Assembly: GCF_014639075.1 (NCBI RefSeq)
Contig: NZ_BMFS01000003.1
Span: 62,001 to 126,000, forward strand
Origin: Glycocaulis albus
GTDB lineage: Bacteria > Pseudomonadota > Alphaproteobacteria > Caulobacterales > Maricaulaceae
DNA: 64,000 nt
Direction of reading: 5' to 3'
Positions 28,657-38,645 of the stretch are shown here, one piece after another. The notes under the pieces were generated by a model that had not been told where the DNA came from, did not search any database, and saw only the letters and a program-made list of their open reading frames with translations. Position 1 is the first letter of the stretch, and each line of letters opens with the position of its first letter. Both the position numbers and the translations under genes were made by a program.

Positions 28657-31173
28657 TCACACGCCGCCTGCCGTGCCGCGAGGCAGGCAGGATGTGTCCC
28701 CGGCCTGCGCCTGCTTGCGTCTCGCCGCCGCCAGCTGGTTGATCACCTGCCGCAGGTCATCAATATCAACCGGCTTGGCCAGATAGGCATCTGCGCCTGC
28801 GGCCAGACAGGCTTCACGGTCATGGGTCTCGGCAAGCGCGGTAAGGGCGAGTATCGGGGCGCGCGCCCGCAGGCCGGTGCTGGACCGGATGTTTTGGATG
28901 GCCTCCAGCCCGTTCATGACCGGCATGGATATGTCCATGATGATCAGGTCAAAATCATGCGTGAGCGCGGCGCGCACGGCGTCATGGCCGTTATCCACGC
29001 AGCGGGGTTCTGGCAGGCCCAGCTCCTCGATCATCATCTGCATCATGCGCATATTGACCGGATTATCTTCTGCGATCAGCACGCGCGCGCTTGATGCCGG
29101 CGCGGCCGTGCCGGAGCGCCGGACGGTGCCGGAAGCTGCCATGTTGCCGGCCGGCACAAGCGGCAGGGTCACGGTGAAGCGGGTGCCGCGCCCGAGCTGG
29201 CTTTCCACTTCAATAGTGCCGCCCATGAGACCGGCGAACTCCTTGCAGATGGCAAGGCCGAGCCCGGCCCCGTCATGCCGGCGTGCGGGACTGGCATCAA
29301 TCTGGCGGAAGCGGTCGAAGATGATGTCGAGCCTGTCGGGCGCGATGCCCGGCCCGGTATCCGACACAATGAAACGCAGCCGGTCCTCGCCGCAGCGCTC
29401 GACGCTGAGCCTCACCGCGCCGCTTTCAGTGAACTTCACCGCATTGCCCAGAAGGTTGATCAGTACCTGCCCCAGCCGCCGGTGGTCGGTGACGAGATCG
29501 GCGGGCAAGGACGGGTCAATATCACTGGTAATGGCCAGCCCCTTTTCCATCGCGCCGGCCGTAACGGCATCCATCGCGCGCGAGCACATTGCCGCCAGTG
29601 CCACAGGCTCCGGCTCAAGGGTGAAGAGGCCCGCCTCGATCTTGGAGATGTTCAGTATGTCATCGAGAATGGACAACAGCGCCTGACCGGAGCTCAGCAC
29701 TGTATCGACCATGCGCTTCTGGCGCTCATCAAGGTCCGTACGGGCCAGAATCTGCGACATCCCCAGCACGCCGTTCAGGGGTGTGCGGATTTCATGACTC
29801 ATATTGGCGAGGAACTCCGATTTCAGCCGGTTGGCGCGTTCAGACTCGTCACGCGCGGCCAGAAGCTCGGCCTCGTTCCGCTTGCGCTCGGTTATGTCCT
29901 GAACCACGCCGGCAAGAATTTCATCCTCACCCTCGCCGGTTCGCTCAGCGATGCCGCGAACATGAACTGTCTCGCCATTATCGGGCCGGACGATGCGGTA
30001 CTGGAAATCGAACGTCCTGCTGCCGGATGCATAAAACGCCCTGTAGGCGGCGTGCAGGCTCTCGCGGTCATCAGGATGCACGAGGGCGGCATGGTCGCGG
30101 AAGGAAACGGCCGAGTGCGCGGTATCAACACCGTAGATATTACGCACCTCTTCACTCCAGACATGCATCCGGGTTGCGGGGTGATAGGTCCAGATTCCAA
30201 TGCCCAGAAGCTCCTGCGCGGTTCGCAGATTGGCTTCCTGCTCGCGCATGCGCCGAGCAGCCTGGCTAAGCTCATGCGCCACCAGCACGCTTTGCGGTTC
30301 TGGCGGACGATCGGGAATGACCGGCGCGCCAGCGGTATCGGCGCTGACATAGCCGGTTACATCCTCCACCCGGTTTATGATGTAGCTGACATGGCCGCCA
30401 GTTCCCAGAACCGGGGTATTGACCACATGCCACCAACGCTCCTGGAAGCACGGGCCTTGTGCGTCCATTAGCCTGATCGGGTAGCGCAGTACCGCAAGCA
30501 CGTCTGAGCGCGCCGCTTCGCGCACCCGGCGCAGTGAGGCCTCAAGGCGCGATGTTCCACCGCCATCAAGGTCAGCAGGGTCATCGGGAAAGGCCTCGAA
30601 AATATTGCGGCCTATAAGCTCAGCCCGCGTCCGGCCGGTAACAGCCAGATACTCATCGCTGACGGCAAAAATCTCGAAATTTCCCGCGCGCAGGACCACA
30701 AACTTGCCGCTTGCCGATTCCAGGACCGAGCGAAAGCTCTGCGCCTCTGCCTCGGCCTGTTCGCGGGCGGCCTTCTCGCTGGCATGCAGGGCGGCACGCT
30801 CCTGCTCCAGCCGGATGATATTGGTAACGTCGTGCATGATGGCCAGCCGGGCCTTGCGGCCCAGAAAAGCAACCTCGTGACCGGAAATGTCCATCCAGCG
30901 TATATCGCCGGACTTCGTTACGTGGCGCCATATGCCGGGGCGTGACGGGCCGCTGCCGGCCTTGGCGACAACCTCATGCAGCGCGGCAATATCCTCCTGC
31001 GGCTTGAGATCCTTTACTGTCAGCCGGAGGAGTTCGCGGGCGCTATATCCATACGTATCGATAGCGGCGCGGTTCACCCGCAGAATGGCAAAGCTTTCAG
31101 GGTCAAACACCATCATCGGATGGGGGCTTGTCTCGAAAACGATGTCGCCGTCTATCGATGATGTCGGGGCCAT
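28657..31173 (-). CDS. Hybrid sensor histidine kinase with three PAS domains and a receiver
   Basis: An 838-residue soluble hybrid kinase. PAS domains lie at about 10-115, 145-270 and 320-435, joined by helical linkers. The dimerisation domain carries the phospho-His in [15 protein letters not shown]. ATPase boxes [18 protein letters not shown] and [12 protein letters not shown] are intact. A C-terminal receiver has the phospho-acceptor Asp in [13 protein letters not shown] and the Lys in AYLAKPVD. There is no transmembrane segment, so it senses a cytosolic or redox cue. It is divergent from the ManC-AGE gene; no separate response regulator is adjacent. Confidence 0.94.
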   Translation of the reverse strand: MAPTSSIDGDIVFETSPHPMMVFDPESFAILRVNRAAIDTYGYSARELLRLTVKDLKPQEDIAALHEVVAKAGSGPSRPGIWRHVTKSGDIRWMDISGHEVAFLGRKARLAIMHDVTNIIRLEQERAALHASEKAAREQAEAEAQSFRSVLESASGKFVVLRAGNFEIFAVSDEYLAVTGRTRAELIGRNIFEAFPDDPADLDGGGTSRLEASLRRVREAARSDVLAVLRYPIRLMDAQGPCFQERWWHVVNTPVLGTGGHVSYIINRVEDVTGYVSADTAGAPVIPDRPPEPQSVLVAHELSQAARRMREQEANLRTAQELLGIGIWTYHPATRMHVWSEEVRNIYGVDTAHSAVSFRDHAALVHPDDRESLHAAYRAFYASGSRTFDFQYRIVRPDNGETVHVRGIAERTGEGEDEILAGVVQDITERKRNEAELLAARDESERANRLKSEFLANMSHEIRTPLNGVLGMSQILARTDLDERQKRMVDTVLSSGQALLSILDDILNISKIEAGLFTLEPEPVALAAMCSRAMDAVTAGAMEKGLAITSDIDPSLPADLVTDHRRLGQVLINLLGNAVKFTESGAVRLSVERCGEDRLRFIVSDTGPGIAPDRLDIIFDRFRQIDASPARRHDGAGLGLAICKEFAGLMGGTIEVESQLGRGTRFTVTLPLVPAGNMAASGTVRRSGTAAPASSARVLIAEDNPVNMRMMQMMIEELGLPEPRCVDNGHDAVRAALTHDFDLIIMDISMPVMNGLEAIQNIRSSTGLRARAPILALTALAETHDREACLAAGADAYLAKPVDIDDLRQVINQLAAARRKQAQAGDTSCLPRGTAGGV

Positions 31174-31410
31174 CAGGATGAAGCCTTGCTGCAGCGGGGC
31201 AGGACCGGTCTACCGGCTATCGCGTGTGATTCCTGCCGTTTCGACTATGGCTCACAATGCGTAACCGAAAGACAAACCAAGCAGGCCGGCGCCGGCAGGC
31301 CCGGACGCAAGCTAGCCAGAGTCGGGCGAAGCGGGCTATGGGCAGACAGCCCGCATGCAGGCGCTGGCAGGCTCGCCCGGCGGCAGGGGAGAAGAGGGGC
31401 GTACACATCA

Positions 31411-33576
31411 ATGACTGCGCATATGATCACGCCTTTCATCCTGTGCGGCGGAGCGGGCAGCCGGCTCTGGCCGGTGTCGGACAGCCTGCGGCCCAAACCC
31501 TTCCTCAGCCTGCCTTCGGGGCGCTCCATGCTGGCTGAAACGGTAGCGCGTCTGAACGCAGGAACGCGCGGCGATATCGGCTTTCTGCCCCTGACCGCCA
31601 TCGGGTCGGAGCGCCATGGTGCCCTGCTGCGTGCCCATATGCCGGACGCGTCACTGATACTGGAGCCGGTGGGGCGCGATTCTGCCCCTGCAGTGGCGCT
31701 GGCGGCCCTGGCCGCTCCCGCAGGCGCCCTCGTCCTCATTCTGCCCGCAGACCATCATATTGGCCGGCCTGAACGCTTCCTTGATGCCATCGCGCATGGC
31801 GCGAAGGCCGCCGCTGACGGGCGCATTGTCACATTCGGCATAACCCCGGACCATGCCGCAACCGGCTATGGCTATATCCGTGCGCCCGGCGGAGGCTCTA
31901 CGCGTACCGTGCAGGCCTTTGTCGAGAAGCCCGGTATCGCCACGGCCAGAACCTATCTCGCGTCAGGCGAATATTTCTGGAATGCGGGCATTTTCCTGTT
32001 CCGGGCGGACGTGATGCTCGGCGAGCTGGCGCAGCATGCCCCACAGATACTCAGTGCGGCACGCGCGGCACTGGCTGAAACGCGAACGGACATGTCCAGC
32101 GGGGCGCGCGTCGTTGCACGCGCGGCGTTTGAAGCCGCCCCGGCCATCAGCATTGACTATGCGGTGATGGAAAAGACCCGGCTGGCGAGCCTGGTGCCGG
32201 TTGATATGGGGTGGAGCGATGTCGGCGATTACGCGGCGCTCAAAGCGCTCTGCGATACCGGCCCTGACGGCAACGCCGTGCACGGCCCGGCCGTTCTGCA
32301 GGACGTGAGAGGCAGCTATGTACGCAGCGAAGGCCCGGTCATCGCGGTAAAGGGCGTCGAGGGCCTCGCCATCGCTGCCACGCGCGATGCAGTCATCGTA
32401 ACCCGGCTCGACGAGGCGGCCGGCATAAAACCGCTGGTCAGCGCCGCACAGACCATTACCGACCTCTCAGGCGAGGCCACAGGCTGGGCGCGCAACTGGC
32501 TGTTTGATGCATGCCTGCCCCTGTGGGCCCGCAATGCCTGGGATGCGGACAAGGGCGGGTTTGTGGAATCCCTTGCGCTGGATGGCTCGCCCCAGCCGGC
32601 CCGGGAGCGGCGCATGCGGGTTATCCCGCGACAGATATTCTCGTTTTCCCAAGCCGCACAGCTCGGCTGGGACCGTGGCGAGGCACGCCGGATCGCCATG
32701 CTGGGCCTTGAGTATCTTGATGGTCCGGCGCGCGCGCCGTCAGGCGGATGGGTGCACCGCCTGGAGCGCGATGGCACGGCGCTGGACGCGCGGCGCGGGC
32801 TTTACGACCATGCCTTTGTCATTCTGGCTGGCGCAGCCGCCTGGCAGGCCTTTGGCGAGCCGCGTGCGCTCGATCTGGCCCGCGAAGCGCTGGACTTCGT
32901 GAGGACCTGCATGTCGGACAGCTCCGGTGAAGGGTTTTTCGATCCGGAAATGGCGCCCGATGTGCGCGCAGCGAACCCGCACATGCACCTGTTGGAGGCG
33001 TGCCTGGCGCTGGATGCCGCCAGCGGCGGCACCGACGCGCTGGCGTGTGCCCGGGTATGCATTGAGCGCTTTGAAGACAGCTTTTTCCATCCGGCCAGCG
33101 GGGCGGTGATCGAGGAGCTGGGTGCGGACTGGTCAAGGGGTACCGGTCCGTGGCGTACCGAACCTGGCCATTGCCATGAATGGGCCTGGCTGCTGGCCGA
33201 ATACGAGGCGCGAACCGGCCATGACCTGATCAGCTGGAGGCGGCGTCTTATCGGTTTTGCCGACAATAAGGGGCGTGACCGCCGCAGCGGGCTTGCGCAC
33301 AACAGCGTGGATACGACGGGCGGGATAATCGATGCGAACCGCCGCTTGTGGCCGCAGCTGGAAATGCTGCGCGCACGCCTGCGCCATGCTGACATGGCGG
33401 CGCCGGGCGAGACCGGACACCTGCTTGAGCGCTTGCGCGCCACCTATCTGGCTGATGCCTGCCACGGGGGCTGGATGGACGCCTATGACCGGGACGGAAA
33501 ACCGCTGGCAAAGGACATCCCTGCCAGCATGCTCTATCACATCATGACGGCCATAGGACCGCTGGCAGGCCGCTAG
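31411..33576 (+). CDS. Mannose-1-phosphate guanylyltransferase fused to an AGE-family isomerase/epimerase domain
   Basis: The 721 residues start MTAHMITPFILCGGAGSRLW. Residues 1-345 are a ManC-type nucleotidyltransferase (GGAGSRLWPVSDSLRPKPFL, ILPADHHI, FVEKPG, FWNAGIFLF, VDMGWSDVGDY) that makes GDP-mannose. The usual type II cupin isomerase is absent. Instead residues 360-720 form an AGE-type alpha/alpha barrel: ERRMRVIPRQIFSFSQAAQ, LYDHAFVILAGAAAW, NPHMHLLEACLAL, EPGHCHEWAWLL, DIPASMLYHI. AGE enzymes isomerise or epimerise mannose or GlcNAc, so one chain may supply both steps. Next to ugd, it points to exopolysaccharide sugar supply. Confidence 0.9.
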   Translation: MTAHMITPFILCGGAGSRLWPVSDSLRPKPFLSLPSGRSMLAETVARLNAGTRGDIGFLPLTAIGSERHGALLRAHMPDASLILEPVGRDSAPAVALAALAAPAGALVLILPADHHIGRPERFLDAIAHGAKAAADGRIVTFGITPDHAATGYGYIRAPGGGSTRTVQAFVEKPGIATARTYLASGEYFWNAGIFLFRADVMLGELAQHAPQILSAARAALAETRTDMSSGARVVARAAFEAAPAISIDYAVMEKTRLASLVPVDMGWSDVGDYAALKALCDTGPDGNAVHGPAVLQDVRGSYVRSEGPVIAVKGVEGLAIAATRDAVIVTRLDEAAGIKPLVSAAQTITDLSGEATGWARNWLFDACLPLWARNAWDADKGGFVESLALDGSPQPARERRMRVIPRQIFSFSQAAQLGWDRGEARRIAMLGLEYLDGPARAPSGGWVHRLERDGTALDARRGLYDHAFVILAGAAAWQAFGEPRALDLAREALDFVRTCMSDSSGEGFFDPEMAPDVRAANPHMHLLEACLALDAASGGTDALACARVCIERFEDSFFHPASGAVIEELGADWSRGTGPWRTEPGHCHEWAWLLAEYEARTGHDLISWRRRLIGFADNKGRDRRSGLAHNSVDTTGGIIDANRRLWPQLEMLRARLRHADMAAPGETGHLLERLRATYLADACHGGWMDAYDRDGKPLAKDIPASMLYHIMTAIGPLAGR

Positions 33577-33585
33577 CAGGGAGGC

Positions 33586-34890
33586 TTACGGCCGGCCCAC
33601 GCTGGTATAGGACAGGCCGGCTTCCTTCATCTCTGCCGGATCGTAGATATTGCGCAGATCCACCACGACCGGGGATTTGAGTGCCGCCTTCACACGGTCC
33701 ATGTCGAGCGCACGGAACTCATTCCACTCGGTGATGATCACCACCGCGTCCGCGCCGTCGAGCGCCAGATAGGGGCCGGTCGTGTATTCGACATCTTTCA
33801 GCAGCTTTTCAGCTTCCTCGATCCCGGCCGGATCATACGCCCGCACACGCGCGCCCCTGGCTTGCAGGGCCGGAATGATGTCGAGGCTCGGCGCCTCACG
33901 CATATCGTCGGTATTCGGCTTGAAGGTCAGTCCCAGCACGGCGATCGTCTTGCCCGAAACATCCCCGCCGCATGCGGCGATCACCTTGTCAGCCATCGCG
34001 CGCTTGCGGGTGTCATTCACCCGCACGGTGGCCTCGACGAGCTGCAAGGGCGCGTGCGCTTCCTGCGCCGTGCGCACCAGGGCCAGCGTGTCCTTGGGGA
34101 AGCACGAACCGCCATAGCCGGGGCCGGCATGCAGGAATTTTGACCCGATGCGGCCATCAAGGCCGATACCCTTGGACACTTCCTGCACATTGGCGCCCAC
34201 CGCCTCGCACAGATCGGCCATCTCGTTGATGAAGGTGATCTTCATGGCAAGGAAGGCATTGGCCGCATACTTGATCAGTTCCGACGTGCGCCGCGAGGTG
34301 AAGACAATCGGGGTTTCATTCAGGAAAAGCGGCCGATAGAGCTCGCGCATGATGTCGCGGGCGCGCGGGTCCTCGGTGCCCACGACGACCCGGTCCGGGC
34401 GCTTGAAGTCGTCAATAGCCGCGCCTTCGCGCAGAAATTCGGGGTTCGACACCACGGCAAAATCGCCGTCGGGGCGTACCTTGCGGATCAAGGCTTCCAC
34501 CTCGTCGCCGGTTCCTACCGGGACAGTCGACTTGTTCACCACGACCGTGAAACCGTCCATGACCTGCCCGATTTCCTCGGCGGCGGCATAGACATAGGAC
34601 AGATCCGCATGGCCATCACCGCGGCGCGAGGGCGTCCCGACGGCGATAAAGACCACATCCGCGGCACGCACCGCCTCGGTCAGGTCGGTGGCAAAATCCA
34701 GACGGCCTTCGCGCACATTGCGCTGCACCAGCTGGTCCAGACCCGGCTCATAGATCGGCACGCCACCTGAACGCAAAAGCGCGATCTTTTCCTCGTTCTT
34801 GTCGATGCAGGTCACCTGATGGCCGAAATCGGCAAAACAGGCTCCAGAAACCAGGCCGACATAGCCTGTACCGATCATTGCCACGCGCAT
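33586..34890 (-). CDS. ugd: UDP-glucose 6-dehydrogenase
   Basis: Oxidises UDP-glucose to UDP-glucuronate for exopolysaccharide or lipid A sugars. The 434 residues contain the NAD-binding GTGYVGLVSGACFADFGH, the catalytic thiol in GPGYGGSCFPKDTLAL and LGLTFKPNTDDMREAPS in the C-terminal domain. It converges with the ManC-AGE gene 9 bases away. Together they indicate a nucleotide-sugar module, though no glycosyltransferase is in the window. Confidence 0.96.
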   Translation of the reverse strand: MRVAMIGTGYVGLVSGACFADFGHQVTCIDKNEEKIALLRSGGVPIYEPGLDQLVQRNVREGRLDFATDLTEAVRAADVVFIAVGTPSRRGDGHADLSYVYAAAEEIGQVMDGFTVVVNKSTVPVGTGDEVEALIRKVRPDGDFAVVSNPEFLREGAAIDDFKRPDRVVVGTEDPRARDIMRELYRPLFLNETPIVFTSRRTSELIKYAANAFLAMKITFINEMADLCEAVGANVQEVSKGIGLDGRIGSKFLHAGPGYGGSCFPKDTLALVRTAQEAHAPLQLVEATVRVNDTRKRAMADKVIAACGGDVSGKTIAVLGLTFKPNTDDMREAPSLDIIPALQARGARVRAYDPAGIEEAEKLLKDVEYTTGPYLALDGADAVVIITEWNEFRALDMDRVKAALKSPVVVDLRNIYDPAEMKEAGLSYTSVGRP

Positions 34891-35090
34891 GGGAAGGGCA
34901 CTCCGTCAAATCTTGCGGTCTTGATCTGCGTAATGCCTGCAATATGCCTGACAGGCAAGGAACAACACCTGAAACCCTGCGGCGGCGCACTGCAACTTTC
35001 CGTCACCGGCATGGCGGACAAGTATGCCCGGCAAGAATCGCCGGTCGGCGCACATCGGTCATCAGCAGCCACATGCACAACACATCATAC

Positions 35091-35118
35091 ATCAGTTTTT
35101 TCAGTAATTTACACTGAT
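35091..35118. promoter_or_regulatory. AT-rich nested inverted repeats upstream of ugd
   Basis: The 296-base gap between ugd and the 35187 gene has an AT-rich core. ATCAGT (35091-35096) pairs with ACTGAT (35113-35118), and TCAGT (35101-35105) with ACTGA (35113-35117), so two pairings compete. It is a probable divergent promoter region; no regulator can be named. Confidence 0.35.
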
Positions 35119-35186
35119 ACCGGCCATGGCCCGCCACTTGCCAGACCCACGGGGACCTGCCGCTTGCCATACCGGAGACCAAGCCC

Positions 35187-35426
35187 TTGCACCCGACAGC
35201 CGCCCATCGCCGCTCCCGCATCACGCCTGAGGATATCCGCCAGATTGCCTTTACCCTTGTCGAGCGCCACGGCAGGCGCGCGCTGGGCTATGCCTGCGAG
35301 GCGATTTCGGAAATGGAGGACAAGGGTGAGACGGAAAGCGCAGCGGCGTGGCGGGCGCTGAAAAGCGAAATCGAGGACGCCCTGACAGGGCGCATCCAGT
35401 CGGCCAGCCGGGTGCAATTGCACTAA
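35187..35426 (+). CDS. Small acidic helical protein, unknown
   Basis: Not recognised. From a TTG start, with GGAGA about nine bases upstream, the 79 residues are helix-rich: TPEDIRQIAFTLVERHGRRA, LGYACEAISEMEDKG, AAAWRALKSEIEDAL. No signal peptide or membrane span. Similar short helical proteins occur in Alphaproteobacteria near metabolic genes without a known role. It precedes the alpha/beta hydrolase gene by 64 bases. Confidence 0.6.
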   Translation: MHPTAAHRRSRITPEDIRQIAFTLVERHGRRALGYACEAISEMEDKGETESAAAWRALKSEIEDALTGRIQSASRVQLH

Positions 35427-35490
35427 GCTATGCCATCTGCGGTCTTGACGCTTGCCTTTGCCGGTCTGCGCGCCGAACTATGCAGCTCAC

Positions 35491-36399
35491 ATGCTGACCC
35501 CTGAAAAAGCCCTTGCCGATCTGGCCGCTCATTTCACGCCCGAACGCACCGCGCCGGGCATGCGTGAGGCGTTGCGGCGCATGATCCCGATTGCCGAGCT
35601 GGAACCGCCCGGCGTGGAAACGATCAGCGATCTTACCCTGCCCGGCCCGGCCGAACCGATTCCGGTGCGCGTCTGGGTGCCGTTCGATGCCGCCGAGAAC
35701 GGAGCGGGTCTGGTCTATTTTCATGGCGGCGGGTTCGTGATCGGTGATATCGACACCCACGCACCGCTCTGTCAGCGCCTTGCCGCGGCCTCGGGCGTCC
35801 GGGTGGTGTCGGTCAATTACCGAAAGGCACCAGAACACGCCTTTCCGGCGGCCGTGAACGATGCGCTGGCAGCCTTTGACGCTGTGCAGGAGGGAGCGCT
35901 CGCCGGTTACGGGTTTTCACCCGACCGGCTGGCAGTTGGCGGCGATTCGGCGGGCGGCAATCTGGCGGCCGTCATCGCCCAGCACCGGCGGGGAAAAGTG
36001 GCATTCCAGCTGCTGATCTACCCGCTTCTGCAATTGCTGGAGATCGAACGCGCCCGCCAGCCCTGGCAGGAAGGTCCGCTCCTGTCGCGCGAAGTCCTCA
36101 CCCGTATCCGGCACACCTATCTGCGCAGCCTTGATGATGTGCGCGATGTACGCGTTTCGCCCCTGCTGGCCGATGATCTGAAAGGCATTGCGCCCACCTT
36201 TCTTCTGGCTGCCGAACTTGATCCGCTCCTCAATGAGGGTGCAGCCTATGCCGACCGGCTGGCCGCCTCCGGCGTGCCGGTGGAAAGGGTGGTGATCAAT
36301 ACCGTGCCCCATGGCTTCCTGAACATGACGCGCATATTGCCGCAGGCGACAGAGGCCATTGTGCGGGCTGCCCGGGCGCTCGACAAAGGTCTGGGCTGA
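35491..36399 (+). CDS. Alpha/beta hydrolase, hormone-sensitive-lipase-like esterase
   Basis: A 302-residue carboxylesterase of the HSL family. YFHGGGFVIGDID supplies the HGGG oxyanion hole, VGGDSAGGNLAAV the nucleophile Ser, ELDPLLNEG the Asp and VPHGFLN the His; VSVNYRKAPEHAFPAAV is a family hallmark. The ATG at 35491 (MLTPEKALADLAAHF) is preferred over an upstream TTG. Its stop overlaps the selO start by three bases, so it is in an operon with selO and pgeF. Confidence 0.9.
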   Translation: MLTPEKALADLAAHFTPERTAPGMREALRRMIPIAELEPPGVETISDLTLPGPAEPIPVRVWVPFDAAENGAGLVYFHGGGFVIGDIDTHAPLCQRLAAASGVRVVSVNYRKAPEHAFPAAVNDALAAFDAVQEGALAGYGFSPDRLAVGGDSAGGNLAAVIAQHRRGKVAFQLLIYPLLQLLEIERARQPWQEGPLLSREVLTRIRHTYLRSLDDVRDVRVSPLLADDLKGIAPTFLLAAELDPLLNEGAAYADRLAASGVPVERVVINTVPHGFLNMTRILPQATEAIVRAARALDKGLG

Positions 36400-37847
36400 T
36401 GGCCGCACGCTACCAGCCCGATCCGCGCTTTTCCGCGCTGGGCGGTGAGTTTGCCGATCCGGTGGAGCCCGCCAGCTTCCCTGCAGGCATTGAACGCTGG
36501 TGGAATACACGCTGGGCCGGCGCGGTGGGACTGGACGGTCTCGATGCCGCGGCCCGTGCGGCCCATTTCCTCCGTTTCGAGCCTTTGCCGGACAATCAGG
36601 AAAAGCCGCTGGCGCTGCGCTATCACGGGCATCAGTTCCGTACCTATAATCCGCAGATCGGGGACGGGCGGGGTTTCCTGTTTGCCCAGTTGCGTGACAC
36701 CGAAGGGCGGCTACTGGATCTGGGCACCAAGGGATCGGGTCAGACACCGTTCTCACGCACCGGCGACGGGCGTCTGACCCTGAAGGGCGCGGTGCGCGAG
36801 CTGCTGGCTGCCGAAATGCTAGAGGCGCTCGGCGTCTACACGTCCAAGACGTTCGCCATCTACGAAACCGGCGAGGCGCTGCACCGGGGCGATGAGCCCA
36901 GCCCCACACGCTCTGCCGTGATGACACGCCTGTCGCACTCCCATGTGCGGATCGGCATGTTCCAGAGGCACGCGTATTTCAACCGGCCTGACCTTGTCGA
37001 GACGCTGATGGACTATGCGATTGAGCATTTCCACCCGCAGGCGGCCGGCGGGGACACGCCTGCGCGCGCAGCCGGCTTTCTCGAACACACGACCGCCGCC
37101 CTCGCCCGGCTGGCAGCGGAATGGATGGCGGCGGGTTTTGTCCACGGCGTGCTCAACACAGACAATCTGGTGGTGACCGGCGAGAGCTTCGATTACGGCC
37201 CCTGGCGTTTCCTGCCCTGGTTCGAACCGGGATTCACAGCCGCCTATTTCGACGAGGGCGGGCTTTATGCCTATGGCCGCCAGCCGGAATCAGTCCTGTG
37301 GGCACTGGAGCAGCTGGCGGGCGCCCTGTCGCTGGTCGGCGAGGAAGACAGCCTCATCAAGGCGCTGATGACCTTCCCCGACCAGTACCGGGCCGCGCTC
37401 TACGAGACCTGGCATCAGCGGCTTGGCATAGCGCCGCTCGGCGGCGAGGCAGACGGCGCTTTCCTGACCGCCCTGTTACGCTTCATGCACCAGAGCCAGC
37501 TGCCTTTCGAGGGGGTGGTTTTCGACTGGTTTGGCGGGATTGCCTCGAAAAGCCGCGCGTTTGCCGGACCACGCGGGAAGCACTATCGTTCGCAAGAGTT
37601 CGAAGCCGTTCTGGACGGTTTCAAGGCGCGTGATCCGGTTCGCCCCGAGCGCCTGTCCCACCGCTATTTTGCGCAAGACGAGCCAACGGACATGGTGTTC
37701 GAGACAATGGAAGCGGCATGGGCACCAATTGCTGCGGACGATGACTGGACCGCGCTCCACGCCCTGCTGGCCGGGGTTGCCGATGCCCGTGAAGCCTATG
37801 ATCTGGGGCGGGGCCGCAGCGGGTTTCTTGACGGAGCCAATCCATGA
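36399..37847 (+). CDS. selO: Protein adenylyltransferase SelO (YdiU)
   Basis: Pseudokinase-fold AMPylase linked to redox protection. The 482 residues match the bacterial family in length. Diagnostic segments are YHGHQFRTYNPQIGDGRGFL, DLGTKGSGQTPFSRTGDGRL, RGDEPSPTRSAVMTRLSHSH, the metal/nucleotide motif VHGVLNTDNLVV with FDYGPW, and YAYGRQPESVLWALEQLA. It overlaps both neighbours by a few bases, an operon with the esterase and pgeF. Confidence 0.95.
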   Translation: MAARYQPDPRFSALGGEFADPVEPASFPAGIERWWNTRWAGAVGLDGLDAAARAAHFLRFEPLPDNQEKPLALRYHGHQFRTYNPQIGDGRGFLFAQLRDTEGRLLDLGTKGSGQTPFSRTGDGRLTLKGAVRELLAAEMLEALGVYTSKTFAIYETGEALHRGDEPSPTRSAVMTRLSHSHVRIGMFQRHAYFNRPDLVETLMDYAIEHFHPQAAGGDTPARAAGFLEHTTAALARLAAEWMAAGFVHGVLNTDNLVVTGESFDYGPWRFLPWFEPGFTAAYFDEGGLYAYGRQPESVLWALEQLAGALSLVGEEDSLIKALMTFPDQYRAALYETWHQRLGIAPLGGEADGAFLTALLRFMHQSQLPFEGVVFDWFGGIASKSRAFAGPRGKHYRSQEFEAVLDGFKARDPVRPERLSHRYFAQDEPTDMVFETMEAAWAPIAADDDWTALHALLAGVADAREAYDLGRGRSGFLDGANP

Positions 37848-38629
37848 GCCGGCTGGAATTTCTCTTCGCCGACAGTCTGGGCGAGGGCATTGTGCATGCC
37901 TTCACCACACGCACCGGCGGGGTCAGCGAGGGCCCTTACGGAAGCCTGAACCTCACCTGGTCACGCGGCGACAACAAGGATCATGTCGCCGAGAACCGCG
38001 CGCGGGTCGCCCGTGCGCTGGGTGTCACCCGGCTGGTCTTTGCCAATCAGGTCCATGGCGACACCGTGCTTGAGGCCGACGGCATGCCCGAAGGCTGGTC
38101 GGTGGGTGAAGGTGACGCTCTCATCACCAGCCAGACCGGCTTTGCGCTATGCACGCAGGTTGCCGATTGCGTGCCCCTGCTCCTGCATGATCCGGTCAAC
38201 CATGCTATCGGCGCCATCCATTCAGGCTGGCGCAGCACGGTCAAGAACATCACAGCGCGCACGATCGCAGCGCTCAGGCAGGCCTATGGCAGCCGGCCGG
38301 AAGATTTGCGTGCGGCCATCGGGCCTGCGATCTCCAAGGCCAATTACCGCGTCGGCCCGGAAGTGCTGGAGGCCTTTGAAGAGCTGTTCGGCAGGCTGGA
38401 TGACCGTCTTGTCGGTCCCAAGGATGCCGAAGGCGGCGCCGGGCTGGATGTGGCTGAAGCCGTCCACCGCCAGCTCCTGTCGGCAGGCGTGCCGCAAGGC
38501 CAGATCAGCCGTATACGCGCCTGCACCTTCGCCGACGAGGCGCGCTTCTTCTCGTCAAGACGAGCCGCGCGCGACGGTCATGCCGGCCAGTTTGGTGGCC
38601 AGTGCGGGATCATTGCGCTGAAGGGGTGA
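37844..38629 (+). CDS. pgeF: Peptidoglycan editing factor PgeF (YfiH/polyphenol oxidase family)
   Basis: Removes wrongly incorporated serine or glycine muropeptides; older names are laccase or polyphenol oxidase. The 261 residues carry FTTRTGGVSEGPYGSLNL, NQVHGDTVLEAD, TQVADCVPLLLHDPVN, AIGAIHSGWRSTVKNI and the final ARFFSSRRA. The His, Cys and His ligands of the zinc/copper-type site are present (NQVHG, ADCVP, AIHSGW). It starts in the selO stop and ends 16 bases before the converging higA. Confidence 0.94.
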   Translation: MSRLEFLFADSLGEGIVHAFTTRTGGVSEGPYGSLNLTWSRGDNKDHVAENRARVARALGVTRLVFANQVHGDTVLEADGMPEGWSVGEGDALITSQTGFALCTQVADCVPLLLHDPVNHAIGAIHSGWRSTVKNITARTIAALRQAYGSRPEDLRAAIGPAISKANYRVGPEVLEAFEELFGRLDDRLVGPKDAEGGAGLDVAEAVHRQLLSAGVPQGQISRIRACTFADEARFFSSRRAARDGHAGQFGGQCGIIALKG

Positions 38630-38645
38630 AAGCGGGTCAGCGAGG

